Part shown: positions 8,879-17,726 of the stretch, piece after piece
How the letters are laid out: each line of letters starts with the position of its first letter
How positions within the stretch are numbered: position 1 is the first letter of the stretch
DNA from: Streptomyces sp. RPA4-2
Lineage (GTDB): Bacteria > Actinomycetota > Actinomycetes > Streptomycetales > Streptomycetaceae
Length of the DNA: 64,000 nucleotides
Assembly (NCBI RefSeq): GCF_012273515.2
Contig: NZ_CP050975.2
Location: 3,844,001-3,908,000 of the forward strand
Direction of reading: 5' to 3'
The notes under the pieces: generated by a model
Database searches by the model: none
Told to the model about the DNA's origin: nothing
The model's input: only the letters and a program-made list of their open reading frames with translations
Made by a program: the position numbers and the translations under genes

Positions 8879-10159
8879 GTGACCGACGGATCGCGCCGTT
8901 CGCACGGACGGCCGGGTGAGCCCGGCACGGGTCCGGACGCGGGCCGCGGCTCCGGTCGCGGCGGACGGCGGGCGCGGTACGTCGTACGGGGGAGCCGGCC
9001 CGTCGGCGGCGTGGGCGCGGTGACCCGGGCGCGTACGGCCGGGACGGCGGCGCGGCGCGGCGGGGACCGCGACAGCGTGACCGCGGACGTGACCAGCGGA
9101 CTGCGGGTGACCGCCGGGTACGCCTGGCGGCTGCTCGTGCTGGGAGCGGCCGCGTACGCGTGCTTCAAGATCCTGGGACGGCTGCAACTGGTCGCCGTCG
9201 CGCTGTTCCTCGCGCTGGTGGTGACCTCGGTGCTGCGTCCGGCGGCCAATCTGCTGGCACGGTGGCTGCCCCGGGGTCTGGCGACCGCGGTGAGCCTGGT
9301 CGGGAGCGTGGTGGTCGTGCTCGGGCTGCTGGCCCTGGTCGGCGGTCTGGTCGCGGGGGAATCGGGGCGGCTGGGCGAGGAGTTCGCCGGGGGCGCCGGA
9401 CGGATCGAACGGTGGCTGGAGGGATCTCCCTTCCACGTCGACCACGCGGCGCTGGCGAACCTTCAGGACAAGGCGACCGCGTACCTCTCACAGCACCGTT
9501 CCGCACTGCTCAGCAGCGCGCTCAGCGGCGCCGGGCGGGTGCTGGAGGTGCTGGCCGGCGGCGTGCTCGCGCTGTTCTGCTCGCTGTTCTTCATCCACTC
9601 CGGTGAGCGGTTCTGGCACTGGTTCCAGGCGCTGCTGCCCGAGCGCGCGCGGGACCCGTGGGACCGCGCGGGACGGGCGGCCTGGCGGACGTTCGCCGGG
9701 TACACCCGGGGCATCATCATCGTGGCCGCCACCAACGCCGTGGTGGTGGGCATCGCGTTGTTCCTGCTGGGCGTGCCGCTGGCGCTGCCGCTGATGCTGC
9801 TGGAGTTCTTCGCCGCGTTCGTCCCGCTGGTGGGCTCGCCCGTCGCGCTGGCCGTGGCCACGGTCGTCGCCCTCGCCTCACGGGGTCCGGTGGTCGCCCT
9901 CGTGGTGCTCGCCCTGATCGTGGTCGTCGGCCAGCTCGAGGGCCATGTGCTGCACCCGCTGGTACTCAGCTGGGCGGTCCGGCTGCACCCCGTGGTGGTG
10001 GCCCTCTCCGTCATCGCCGGCGGCGTCCTGGCCGGGGTGATCGGCGCGGTCGTCGCCGTACCGATGGTCTCGGTCGCGTGGTCCGTGTTCGGCGCGCTGC
10101 GCGCCCCGCCCGCCCCGCCCGTACCGGACCCGCACGCCACCGACAAAACACACCCATAG
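8879..10159 (+). CDS. AI-2E family transporter-like membrane protein
   Basis: Polytopic membrane protein of 426 residues. A Gly/Arg-rich cytoplasmic N-terminus of about 75 residues precedes several hydrophobic segments. The first pair lies near residues 80-120 and another near 135-160; a hydrophilic loop is followed by further segments to residue 405. The C-terminal part (SLFFIHSGERFWHWFQALLP, then QLEGHVLHPLVLS) is characteristic of the AI-2E/PerM family. Members have been linked to autoinducer export or Na+/H+ antiport; most are untested. Start is GTG 8879 with a GGAGGG site upstream. The short Pro/His tail is not conserved in the family. Confidence 0.85.
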   Translation: MTDGSRRSHGRPGEPGTGPDAGRGSGRGGRRARYVVRGSRPVGGVGAVTRARTAGTAARRGGDRDSVTADVTSGLRVTAGYAWRLLVLGAAAYACFKILGRLQLVAVALFLALVVTSVLRPAANLLARWLPRGLATAVSLVGSVVVVLGLLALVGGLVAGESGRLGEEFAGGAGRIERWLEGSPFHVDHAALANLQDKATAYLSQHRSALLSSALSGAGRVLEVLAGGVLALFCSLFFIHSGERFWHWFQALLPERARDPWDRAGRAAWRTFAGYTRGIIIVAATNAVVVGIALFLLGVPLALPLMLLEFFAAFVPLVGSPVALAVATVVALASRGPVVALVVLALIVVVGQLEGHVLHPLVLSWAVRLHPVVVALSVIAGGVLAGVIGAVVAVPMVSVAWSVFGALRAPPAPPVPDPHATDKTHP

Positions 10160-10259
10160 CCGCATCAAGAGCATTCCACGCATCTCGTTTCAAGCCTGGG
10201 GTTGAGGGGACCCGACAGACAGAGGCGCACATCGGGCGCCGGCGAGGAGGCTCTGCCCC

Positions 10260-10817
10260 ATGTCAACAGGAACACTTCTGGCCATCATCATTCCTGTCGT
10301 GGTGGTGATCGCCCTGATCGCGGTGGTGGCTTCACAGCTCATGCGGCGCCGGAAGCTGCGGGAGCGCTTCGGTCCGGAGTACGAGCGAACGGTGGAGAGC
10401 GCCGACAACCGCTCGGCCGCGGAGCGCGACCTCAAGGACCGTGAGAAGCGGCACGACTCCCTGGACATCAGGCCGCTGGACAGCGGCACCAAGGACCGCT
10501 ACACCCGCGACTGGGCCGGCGTACAGGAAGACTTCGTGGATCACCCGGAGGGCGCCGTGCACGACGCGGACCGCCTGGTGACCTCGCTGATGAACGAACG
10601 CGGCTATCCGACCCAGGACTTCGAGCAGCAGCTCAAGGACCTCTCGGTCGAGCACGGCCGCACCCTGGAGCACTACCGGGCCGCCCATGACGTGGACGCG
10701 CTCAGCACACAGCACCAGGCGACGACGGAGCAGCTGCGGGGGGCCATGGTGCACTACCGCGCCCTCTTCGACGAGCTGCTCTCCGACGGCGGCCGTCGCC
10801 GCCACGCGCGGGCCTGA
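10260..10817 (+). CDS. Membrane-anchored protein, family unrecognised (paralogue of next gene)
   Basis: A 185-residue protein with one N-terminal membrane helix (residues 5-25, LLAIIIPVVVVIALIAVVA), then a basic juxtamembrane stretch and a soluble alpha-helical domain. From residue about 80 to 175 the domain has the pattern W-x2-VQ-x2-FVD-x-P-x2-AVH-x-AD-x-LV ... HYRALFDELL, repeated in the next gene. Ribosome site GAGGAGG lies 11 nt before the ATG. The 26-bp gap to the next gene suggests an operon. The pattern recalls small Streptomyces conserved hypotheticals. No catalytic motif is visible. Confidence 0.75.
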   Translation: MSTGTLLAIIIPVVVVIALIAVVASQLMRRRKLRERFGPEYERTVESADNRSAAERDLKDREKRHDSLDIRPLDSGTKDRYTRDWAGVQEDFVDHPEGAVHDADRLVTSLMNERGYPTQDFEQQLKDLSVEHGRTLEHYRAAHDVDALSTQHQATTEQLRGAMVHYRALFDELLSDGGRRRHARA

Positions 10818-10843
10818 CCGGCCCGGACGGAACGGAGTGAGCG

Positions 10844-11443
10844 ATGCACCGCCAGGACACACGAGGCCATGACACGCCGGACACCGCCACCGAGAGCGGC
10901 CTGTCCACCGACGATCTCGCCCGGCCCCACGACCGCGCCACCGAGGACACCTCGGGCCCGCCGCCCGACGCGCCGATGTTCCCCGGCGAGAGCACGGCCA
11001 CGCCGAGCGACGCCCCGGAGCGCGAGGACGACGCGGGATTCGACGGCACCGGACGCGAGGGCACGGGACGCGCGGACACCGGGCGCGAAGGTGCCAGGGG
11101 CGCGGAGGACACCGGGCGCGCGGGCAGCGGGCGCGACACCGGCGGCTCCCGGGACGCCCAGGACGCCGACGACACCCCCCAACTCCTCAGCCCGCAGGAC
11201 GAGGAGGCGTTCCGCGCCCGCTGGCAGGAGGCGCAGAGCCAGTTCGTCGACGACCCGCGCGACGCCGTGCACACCGCCGACGCCCTCGTCGCGGACGTGA
11301 TGCAGAGGCTCGCCGCCACCTTCGCCGATCACAAACAGGAACTGGAAGGACAGTGGAACCGGGGTGAGCAGGCGGACACGGAGAACCTGCGCCTGGCACT
11401 GCGCCACTACCGCTCGTTCTTCAACCGGCTGCTGGTCACCTGA
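10844..11443 (+). CDS. Hypothetical protein, soluble paralogue of preceding gene
   Basis: A 199-residue protein in two parts. Residues 1-115 are low complexity, rich in Asp, Gly, Arg and Thr with repeated GR-x-GTGR/DTGRE-like units, and probably disordered. Residues 118-199 contain the domain shared with the upstream protein: FRARWQEAQSQFVDDP, then AVHTADALVADVMQ and a terminal ALRHYRSFFNRLL. Unlike its neighbour it has no membrane helix. Start ATG 10844 follows GGAGTGAG. The pair could be a membrane-bound and a soluble version of one interaction module. Function unknown. Confidence 0.72.
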   Translation: MHRQDTRGHDTPDTATESGLSTDDLARPHDRATEDTSGPPPDAPMFPGESTATPSDAPEREDDAGFDGTGREGTGRADTGREGARGAEDTGRAGSGRDTGGSRDAQDADDTPQLLSPQDEEAFRARWQEAQSQFVDDPRDAVHTADALVADVMQRLAATFADHKQELEGQWNRGEQADTENLRLALRHYRSFFNRLLVT

Positions 11444-11465
11444 CCCGGCGCGGCGGCACCCGGGC

Positions 11466-11506
11466 GACGCCGGTCCGGCCGAGGCTCAGTCGGCCGGACC
11501 GGCGTC
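11466..11506. terminator. Bidirectional intrinsic terminator
   Basis: A perfect 17-bp inverted repeat (11466-11482 and 11490-11506) with a 7-nt loop lies between the converging paralogue operon and the CGNR gene. Confidence 0.85.
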
Positions 11507-11573
11507 GAACCACATTCTCCACCGTCCCTGGGACCGGCGCGGCCGGTTGGCCCACTTCGTACGGCTCCGTCAC

Positions 11574-12134
11574 CTACTTCGCGCGGTAGCGGCGCATCTT
11601 GGCACGCGCCCCGCAGACCGACATCGAGCACCAGCGGCCGCGGCCGGCCGGGGAGCGGTCGTAGTACGCCCAGTGGCAGGTCGACGCCTCGCAGGCCTTC
11701 AGCCGGGCCCAGGTGCCGTCGACGAGTGACTCCGCGATGGCGGCGGCGACGCGGGAGGTGAGGGACCCGTTCACGGCGGGCGACGGGGTGGCGGGGGCCG
11801 AAAGGGCGGCCGATACCGAAAGGACGGCGGGGGCGGCCGGAGCGAAGCCCGCGCCGCCGTCCCGTCCGTCGACCGTGAGGTACAGGGGCGCGCCGGCCAG
11901 CAGTTCGCCGAGCGGCGTGACGGGCCGGTGCGGTGGATGGTCCGCGTGCGCCAGGCACACCGCGCGCAGCGACTCACGCAGTTCGCGTGCCGCCTCGGTG
12001 CCGCCCGCCACGAGGCCGAACGCGGCCCGGCCCTCGGCGGTGTCCAGCCGGTCCGCGCCCGATTCGAGGTCGAGGGTGTTCACCAGGGACTGGATCAGGG
12101 CCAGTCCTCCAGGTGCGGGTGCACGGTCGTTCAT
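11574..12134 (-). CDS. CGNR zinc-finger regulator with ABATE domain
   Basis: Putative transcriptional regulator of 186 residues. The N-terminal two-thirds resembles the ABATE (former DUF1470) domain, with LVNTLDLESGADRL near the start. The C-terminal 40 residues form the CGNR-type zinc finger: CEASTCHWAYYDRS, then RWCSMSVCGARAKMRRYR. The signature reads C-G-A-R rather than C-G-N-R, but all four cysteines are present. An Ala/Pro-rich insertion lies near residues 95-120. The gene is divergent from a VOC protein gene, and the shared 93-bp region holds repeated GTTAC/GTAAC half-sites. Control of itself and the VOC gene is a reasonable inference. Confidence 0.85.
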   Translation of the reverse strand: MNDRAPAPGGLALIQSLVNTLDLESGADRLDTAEGRAAFGLVAGGTEAARELRESLRAVCLAHADHPPHRPVTPLGELLAGAPLYLTVDGRDGGAGFAPAAPAVLSVSAALSAPATPSPAVNGSLTSRVAAAIAESLVDGTWARLKACEASTCHWAYYDRSPAGRGRWCSMSVCGARAKMRRYRAK

Positions 12135-12143
12135 GGTTGCGAC

Positions 12144-12205
12144 GTTACCTCCAATGCGGGAGCATGCAGTAACGCTGTTACCTCATGCAGGGGTATACAG
12201 GTAAC
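12144..12205. promoter_or_regulatory. Paired GTTAC...GTAAC inverted repeats, candidate operator
   Basis: Two inverted repeats lie side by side between the divergent starts. The first is GTTAC (12144-12148) with GTAAC (12169-12173). The second is GTTACCT (12177-12183) with AGGTAAC (12199-12205). The inner half-sites also form GTAAC-GCT-GTTAC. The arrangement suits a dimeric regulator, probably the adjacent CGNR protein. Confidence 0.5.
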
Positions 12206-12227
12206 CCATTCTCTCGTAGGAGGAGTC

Positions 12228-12623
12228 ATGGCTCTCGCCAAGCTCGGCGTCGTCGTCCTGGACTGTCCCGACCCGCGCGCGCTGGCCGAGTTCTACGCCG
12301 AGGTGCTGGGCGGCACCGTGGAATCCGAGGAAGGAAACGCGGGAGACGCAGGAGACGCAGAGGACGCGAACTGGGTGGATCTGGTGGTGCCCGGCGGACG
12401 GTCGCTGGCGTTCCAGGCCGCTCCCGGGTACGTAGCGCCGCGGTGGCCGGCGCCCGAGGGCTCGCAGCAGTTCCATCTGGACCTGACCGTCGACGACCTG
12501 GACGCGGCCGAGAAGGGCGTGCTCGCGCTCGGCGCGCGGCCGCTGGACGCGGAGGACCGCTCACGGGGCTGGCGGGTCTACGCCGACCCCGCGGGGCACC
12601 CGTTCTGCCTCTGCGCCTGCTGA
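12228..12623 (+). CDS. VOC superfamily protein (glyoxalase/bleomycin-resistance fold)
   Basis: A 131-residue single VOC module. It starts AKLGVVVLDCPDP, with the early beta strand and FYAEVLGG helix of the family, and ends with GWRVYADPAGHPFCLC, the usual metal-ligand or substrate-loop region. The middle carries a short Gly/Asp/Ala-rich insertion (residues 38-50, G-D-A repeats). I start at ATG 12228 with GGAGG directly upstream; the reading frame extends a further 300 bp across the neighbouring gene, but that part is a shadow. VOC proteins may be isomerases, dioxygenases or drug-binding proteins, and this one cannot be placed further. Probably regulated by the divergent CGNR protein. Confidence 0.82.
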   Translation: MALAKLGVVVLDCPDPRALAEFYAEVLGGTVESEEGNAGDAGDAEDANWVDLVVPGGRSLAFQAAPGYVAPRWPAPEGSQQFHLDLTVDDLDAAEKGVLALGARPLDAEDRSRGWRVYADPAGHPFCLCAC

Positions 12624-12677
12624 CCGGGGCGGGCCCGGGTCCGGGTCCGGCCCCAAGTCCCGGTCCGGGCCGCCGGA

Positions 12678-13838
12678 TCAGCCGTCCAGTTCGGCGATCC
12701 TGGCCGTGGACGGCTCGCGGCGCTGCTGGGCCGCCCGCGCCGTGAAGTCCGCACTGCGCACGATGCGCTGGACGTTCCCCCAGGTCAGCAGGGCGAGATC
12801 GGCCTCGGACCAGCCGCGGGCCAGGAGTTCGGCGATCAGGTTCGGGTAGCAGGACGCGTCGGCGAGGTCCTGTGGATGCGCGGCCCCGGAGTCGTACGTC
12901 CCCGAGACGCCGACGCACTCCGGGCCCGCGACGGCCCGGACATGGTCGAGGTGGTCGGCGACGTCCCGGACGGTCGGGCCCGCCTGCTCGGCGGTGAGCG
13001 GAACCATGCACACCCCCTTGGCCGCGCCCAGTCCGGCAAGGACGTCGTCGGAGAGGTTCGCCGGGTGGGGACGGAGCGCGCGGGCCGCCGAACGGGTGAA
13101 CAGGACCGGGGCCTTGGAGGCCGCCAGGGTACGGGCGATGGTGGCGTCCGAGGTCCCGGAGAGGTCGGCGATCACGCCCAGCCGGTTCATCTCGCGCAGC
13201 ACCTCCTCCCCGAACCTGGTCAGGCCCGCCTGACTCGCCCAGGAGGCGCCCGCGAGGGTGAGGACCCGCAGGCCGAGGGTGCGCAGGGCCCGCAGGATGC
13301 CGAGCGAGTCGCCGAGCGCGGCGGCACCGGCCGGGCCCAGCAGCACGGCCACCCGGCGGCAGAGCCGGGCGTCGTTGACCTCGGAGGCGGTGTGCGCCAT
13401 CCGCAGCCCCTCGGGGTGGGCCTGGACCACGGTGCGCACCAGATCCAGCTGTTCCAGGGTGGCGCCGACGGCCCGGTCCCCGGCCAGTCCCTCGGGCAGG
13501 TGCAGCGACCAGAACAGCGCGCCGACATGCCCCTCGCGCAGCCGCGGCACATCCGTGTCCACGGCGCTCTCGCCCACCTCCAGGTCGTACCAGGGCAGGT
13601 GTCGCAGCGCCCAGGGCAGTCCGCTGTAGCCGTCGGCGACGGGATGACCGGCGAGGAAGCTGCGCGCCCGCTCCAGGGGATCGGCGTCCGGGGCGTTGTC
13701 CCGCGCCGCGGCCGGCGCGGACTCCTGGACGTCCAGGTCCGCCGTCCCGGACTCCGGCCCGGCCTCCGCCCAGGCAGCGGGCCGGTCGAGCTCCGCCACC
13801 TCGGGGGTGGGGTGCAGTTCTTCCTGCAGGTCTGCCAT
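12678..13838 (-). CDS. Membrane dipeptidase (peptidase M19 family), divergent copy
   Basis: A 386-residue homologue of renal-type dipeptidase, a zinc enzyme cleaving dipeptides, including those with D-residues. The TIM-barrel pattern is visible: the N-terminal YSGLPWALRHLPWYD block, the central EMNRLGVIADLSGTSD, and a C-terminal LIAELLARGWSEADLALLTWGN. Key metal ligands differ from its neighbour: the usual H-x-D (GHNDLPWAL) reads DGYSGLPWAL, and the usual LSH reads LSG. The N-terminal 45 residues are extra and acidic. I start at ATG 13838. It follows the canonical M19 gene by 124 bp. Loss of the histidines suggests it may no longer be a zinc peptidase. Confidence 0.82.
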   Translation of the reverse strand: MADLQEELHPTPEVAELDRPAAWAEAGPESGTADLDVQESAPAAARDNAPDADPLERARSFLAGHPVADGYSGLPWALRHLPWYDLEVGESAVDTDVPRLREGHVGALFWSLHLPEGLAGDRAVGATLEQLDLVRTVVQAHPEGLRMAHTASEVNDARLCRRVAVLLGPAGAAALGDSLGILRALRTLGLRVLTLAGASWASQAGLTRFGEEVLREMNRLGVIADLSGTSDATIARTLAASKAPVLFTRSAARALRPHPANLSDDVLAGLGAAKGVCMVPLTAEQAGPTVRDVADHLDHVRAVAGPECVGVSGTYDSGAAHPQDLADASCYPNLIAELLARGWSEADLALLTWGNVQRIVRSADFTARAAQQRREPSTARIAELDG

Positions 13839-13962
13839 GACGTGGCTCCGTTGCGTGGACGGTGATCGCAGTACCGTCACCGTCGCACGGGGCCCGGGGG
13901 AGCTTCCTGGTGGACGGGGCGTTCGGGGGTACGGCCCGTCCACCGGGAAGCGGCCGGAGCGG

Positions 13963-15150
13963 TCAGCCGTCCAGCTGTCGGAGCGTCGCGTTCGACGGGC
14001 CGCGTGTCGCCCGCAGGCCGCGGGCCACGTCCTCGGCCGCGCCCAGCACCCGTACCGCGTTCTGCCAGGTCAGCTTGGCGAGGTCGGCGCGGGACCAGCC
14101 ACGGGCGAACAGCTCCGCGATCAGGTTCGGATAGCCGGAGACGTCGTCGAGGCCCTCGGGCGTGAACGCCGTGCCGTCGTAGTCGCCGCCGATGCCGAGG
14201 TGGTCGACGCCCGCGACCTCGCGCATGTGGTCGAGATGGTCCGCCACCGTCGACACCGTGGCGACGGGCCGCGGGTTGGTCTCCTCGAAGGCACGGTGGA
14301 CCTTCATTCCCTCGGGGGTGGTGTCGAGGTGGTGGAGGCCGTGCGCGCGCATGTTCTCGTCGGCCGCGGCCGTCCAGTCGACCGCGGCCTGCAGGACGAA
14401 CTTCGGTACGAACGTCACCATCGCCACTCCCCCGTTGGCGGGCAGCCGCTCCAGGACGTCGTCCGGGATGTTGCGCGGGTGGTCGCAGACCGCGCGCGAG
14501 GAGGAGTGCGAGAAGATCACCGGGGCGGCGGAGGTGTCCAGCGCGTCCCGCATGGTCGTCGCCGCGACGTGCGAGAGGTCGACCAGCATGCCCTCGCGGT
14601 TCATCTCCCGGACGACCTCGCGGCCGAAGGCCGACAGACCGCCGACGGCCGGGGCGTCCGTGGCCGAGTCCGCCCACGCGGTGTTGTCGTTGTGGGTGAG
14701 CGTCATGTAGCGCACGCCCAGCGCGTACAACCCCCGCAGCGCGCCGAGGGAGTTGTCGATGGAGTGACCGCCCTCCGCGCCCATGAGCGAGGCGATCCGG
14801 CCCTCCGCCCGCGCCGCCGTCATGTCCGCCGCCGTCAGCGCGGCGCGCAGGTCGGCCGGGTGACGGTCGATCAACTGCCGTACGCAGTCGATCTGTTCGA
14901 GTGTCATGGTGAGCGGGTCGGGCAGGTCCGAGCGGACGTACACCGACCAGTACTGCGCGCCGACGCCGCCGGCGCGCAGGCGTGCCAGGTCGGTGTGCAG
15001 ATGGGCGCTCTGGTCGGCGGCGATGTCACGGGCGCCGAGGTCGTAGCGGACCTGCTCGCGCAGTGCCCAGGGGAGGTCGTTGTGACCGTCGACCACGGGG
15101 AACTCCCGCAGGAGGTCCCGGGCTTCGTCGAGGGGTGCCATCCGCGTCAC
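13963..15150 (-). CDS. Membrane dipeptidase (peptidase M19 family)
   Basis: Zinc-dependent dipeptidase, about 395 residues. Metal-binding features are intact: [13 protein letters not shown] near residue 20, the bridging-Glu region around [24 protein letters not shown] and [16 protein letters not shown]. It also carries [13 protein letters not shown] and the terminal [22 protein letters not shown]. The GTG at 15150 overlaps the purE stop by 4 bp (GTGA), indicating translational coupling; an ATG three codons later is an alternative start. Dipeptidase genes in the purEK transcription unit are usual in Streptomyces. It is paired with a paralogue downstream that has lost key histidines. Confidence 0.9.
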   Translation of the reverse strand: MTRMAPLDEARDLLREFPVVDGHNDLPWALREQVRYDLGARDIAADQSAHLHTDLARLRAGGVGAQYWSVYVRSDLPDPLTMTLEQIDCVRQLIDRHPADLRAALTAADMTAARAEGRIASLMGAEGGHSIDNSLGALRGLYALGVRYMTLTHNDNTAWADSATDAPAVGGLSAFGREVVREMNREGMLVDLSHVAATTMRDALDTSAAPVIFSHSSSRAVCDHPRNIPDDVLERLPANGGVAMVTFVPKFVLQAAVDWTAAADENMRAHGLHHLDTTPEGMKVHRAFEETNPRPVATVSTVADHLDHMREVAGVDHLGIGGDYDGTAFTPEGLDDVSGYPNLIAELFARGWSRADLAKLTWQNAVRVLGAAEDVARGLRATRGPSNATLRQLDG

Positions 15151-15671
15151 TTCCCGAAGCCGAAGCCGCCGGCCATGCCCTCGACCTTGGCCCGCAGCCG
15201 CTTGCCCTTCTCGGTGGCCTGGTCGTTCAGCTCCTGCTGGAAGTCCCGCATACGGGTGAGGAGTTCCTCGTCGTGCGCGGCGAGCATCCGGACCGCCAGC
15301 AGGCCCGCGTTGCGGGCGCCGCCGACGGAGACGGTCGCGACGGGGACGCCGGCCGGCATCTGCACGATCGACAGCAGCGAGTCCATGCCGTCGAGGTACT
15401 TCAGCGGGACCGGTACGCCGATGACGGGCAGCGGGGTGACCGAGGCGAGCATGCCGGGCAGATGGGCGGCGCCGCCGGCACCCGCGATGATCGCCTTGAG
15501 CCCGCGCCCCGCGGCCTGCTCTCCGTACGCGATCATCTCGTGCGGCATGCGGTGCGCGGAGACGACGTCGACCTCGTAGGGGATCTCGAACTCGTGGAGG
15601 GCCTGGGCGGCGGCCTCCATGACGGGCCAGTCGGAGTCCGACCCCATGACGATGCCTACAACTGGGCTCAT
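15147..15671 (-). CDS. purE: N5-carboxyaminoimidazole ribonucleotide mutase
   Basis: Converts N5-CAIR to 4-carboxy-AIR in purine synthesis, the step after PurK. The 174-residue protein has the class I PurE core: [14 protein letters not shown] at the N-terminus, [26 protein letters not shown], and the later [15 protein letters not shown]. It carries a C-terminal extension of about 20 residues. The ATG overlaps the purK stop (ATGA), and its own stop overlaps the dipeptidase start, so all three are coupled in one transcript running left. Confidence 0.97.
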   Translation of the reverse strand: MSPVVGIVMGSDSDWPVMEAAAQALHEFEIPYEVDVVSAHRMPHEMIAYGEQAAGRGLKAIIAGAGGAAHLPGMLASVTPLPVIGVPVPLKYLDGMDSLLSIVQMPAGVPVATVSVGGARNAGLLAVRMLAAHDEELLTRMRDFQQELNDQATEKGKRLRAKVEGMAGGFGFGK

Positions 15672-16840
15672 TCTGTGATCGTGCCTCTCAGGTAACCGGC
15701 TGCGTGGCGGGCGCGATCGAGGACGTCGTCCAGGTCGTCGCCGTAGGTGTTGACGTGACCGACCTTGCGGCCGGGCTTCACGTCCTTGCCGTACATGTGG
15801 ATCTTCAGCTGGGGGTCGCGGGCCATGCAGTGCAGGTACGCGGAGTACATGTCCGGGTAGTCGCCGCCGAGGACGTTGACCATGACCGTCCACCTGGCGC
15901 GCGGGCGCGGGTCGCCGAGGGGGAGGTCGAGGACCGCGCGGACGTGGTTGGCGAACTGGGAGGTGATCGCGCCGTCCTGGCTCCAGTGGCCCGAGTTGTG
16001 CGGGCGCATGGCCAGTTCGTTGACGAGGATGCCGGGCGTCCCGTCGGGCTCGCGGATCTCGAACAGTTCGACGGCCAGATGGCCCACGACGCCGAGTTCC
16101 TTCGCGATGCGCAGGGCGAGTTCCTCGGCCCTCAGGGCCAGCTCGTCCGGGATCCCGGGCGCGGGCGCGATCACCGTGTCGCAGACGCCGCCGACCTGCT
16201 GGGACTCGACGACCGGGTACGCGACCGCCTGGCCGTGCGGTGAGCGGACGACGTTCGCCGCCAGTTCCCGTACGAAGTCGACCTTCTCCTCGGCCAGCAC
16301 GGGGACGCCGGCGCGGAAGGGCTCGGCCGCCTCCTCCAGGGAGCGTACGAACCAGACCCCCTTGCCGTCGTAGCCGCCGCGGACGGTCTTCAGGATCACC
16401 GGAAAACCGTCGCCCTCGGCGCCGGGCGCGAGGCCCTCGGCCGCGAAGGCGGCGACGTCGGCGACGTCGCTCACGATCCGGTGCCGTGGGCAGGGCACGC
16501 CGAGCGCGTCGAGCTTGGCGCGCATCACACCCTTGTCCTGGGCGTGCACGAGCGCGTCGGGGCCCGGACGGACGGGAATGCCGTCCGCCTCCAGGGCACG
16601 CAGATGCTCGCTGGGCACATGTTCGTGATCGAAGGTGATCACATCGCAGCCCCGCGCGAAGTCACGCAGCGTGTCGAGGTCGCGGTAGTCGCCGATGACG
16701 ACATCGCCGACCACTTGCGCCGCGGAATCCTGAGGGGTGTCACTGAGGAGCTTGAACCTGATGCCGAGCGGGATGCCCGCCTCGTGTGTCATACGAGCGA
16801 GCTGACCCCCGCCGACCATGCCGACTACCGGGAACGTCAC
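15668..16840 (-). CDS. purK: N5-carboxyaminoimidazole ribonucleotide synthase
   Basis: ATP-grasp enzyme carboxylating AIR with bicarbonate to N5-CAIR. The 390-residue protein starts [20 protein letters not shown], the PurK N-terminal nucleotide-binding block. The ATP-grasp centre is seen in [18 protein letters not shown], and metal-binding and catalytic residues in [20 protein letters not shown] choose GTG 16840, preceded by TTGGAG. The frame runs 56 codons further upstream, but that segment is compositionally a shadow. First gene of the purK-purE-dipeptidase unit. Confidence 0.96.
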   Translation of the reverse strand: MTFPVVGMVGGGQLARMTHEAGIPLGIRFKLLSDTPQDSAAQVVGDVVIGDYRDLDTLRDFARGCDVITFDHEHVPSEHLRALEADGIPVRPGPDALVHAQDKGVMRAKLDALGVPCPRHRIVSDVADVAAFAAEGLAPGAEGDGFPVILKTVRGGYDGKGVWFVRSLEEAAEPFRAGVPVLAEEKVDFVRELAANVVRSPHGQAVAYPVVESQQVGGVCDTVIAPAPGIPDELALRAEELALRIAKELGVVGHLAVELFEIREPDGTPGILVNELAMRPHNSGHWSQDGAITSQFANHVRAVLDLPLGDPRPRARWTVMVNVLGGDYPDMYSAYLHCMARDPQLKIHMYGKDVKPGRKVGHVNTYGDDLDDVLDRARHAAGYLRGTITE

Positions 16841-17094
16841 GCTCCAAGAGTATCGGCCACACCGAGGCGACCGGATTCCGCTCTCCGCGCGCCCGCCCCC
16901 GCCCGCCCCGCGGCCCGCTCCTCGCCCTGCCGTGCGCCCCGCGCCCGCCCCGTGCCCGCCCCGTCGGTTACCCGCTTTTTCCGCACCCGTGAGTCTGCCC
17001 ACAGGCACGACAGGGAGCCGCTGGTTAGCATGGCCGGGTTGAAATAACCGAACGACGACCGACCGATGACCGAACGACGGGGGCTGGCGACACC

Positions 17095-17673
17095 ATGGGC
17101 AGTGCTTCTTCGGGGCTTCATACGAGGCCTCGCGGCGCGGTTCGCCGCCGTTTCGACCAGCTCCTGCGCGAAGTCGCCAAATTCGGCGCGGTCGGCGGCG
17201 CGGGCCTGCTCGTCAACCTGGTGACCTTCAACCTGGTCCGGCACGCCACCGGACTGCAGGTCGTCCGGGCCAGCGTCATCGCCACGGTCGTCGCCATCGT
17301 CTTCAACTACGTCGGGTTCCGCTACTTCACCTACCGGGACCGCGACCGCGGCGGCCGTACCCGGGAGATGACCCTCTTCGTGCTGTTCAGCGCGGTGGGA
17401 CTGGTCATCGAGAACGGTGTGCTGTACGTGGCGACGTACGGCTTCGGCTGCGACAGCCCGCTGCAGAGCAACGTCTTCAAGTTCGTCGGCATCGGCATCG
17501 CGACCCTGTTCCGCTTCTGGTCGTACCGCACGTGGGTGTTCCGCACGCTGCCGGCCGAGGAGCCCGCGACCGGGACGGAGCCCGGAGCGGAGCTGCGCAC
17601 GCGGGCCGTCCTCGACGCGTCGGAGGCGCAGACCGGCGCCGAGCGAGCGCCTGCCAGGGCCCGGGCCAACTAG
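17095..17673 (+). CDS. GtrA-family membrane protein
   Basis: A 192-residue protein with four predicted membrane helices (about residues 30-50, 60-80, 98-116 and 128-150). The family pattern is visible: FGAVGGAGLLVNLV, then VAIVFNYVGFRYFTYR and a closing FRFWSYRTWVFR. GtrA-like proteins are thought to flip or help transfer polyprenyl-phosphate sugars for cell-envelope glycosylation; few are tested in actinobacteria. A hydrophilic tail of about 35 residues follows the last helix. It is convergent with the histidine-kinase gene, and its leader holds two copies of ACCGAACGACG. The neighbourhood does not identify the glycan. Confidence 0.88.
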   Translation: MGSASSGLHTRPRGAVRRRFDQLLREVAKFGAVGGAGLLVNLVTFNLVRHATGLQVVRASVIATVVAIVFNYVGFRYFTYRDRDRGGRTREMTLFVLFSAVGLVIENGVLYVATYGFGCDSPLQSNVFKFVGIGIATLFRFWSYRTWVFRTLPAEEPATGTEPGAELRTRAVLDASEAQTGAERAPARARAN

Positions 17674-17726
17674 CGACCCGGGCCAGCCAGGGCGGGTTGC
17701 GAACCTTCCGCCACGCCGGGGCCCCG

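Noticed and set aside
11928..12227. N-terminal extension of the VOC protein
   Set aside because: The in-frame sequence overlaps the divergent CGNR gene and its operator; a strong ribosome site directly precedes ATG 12228.
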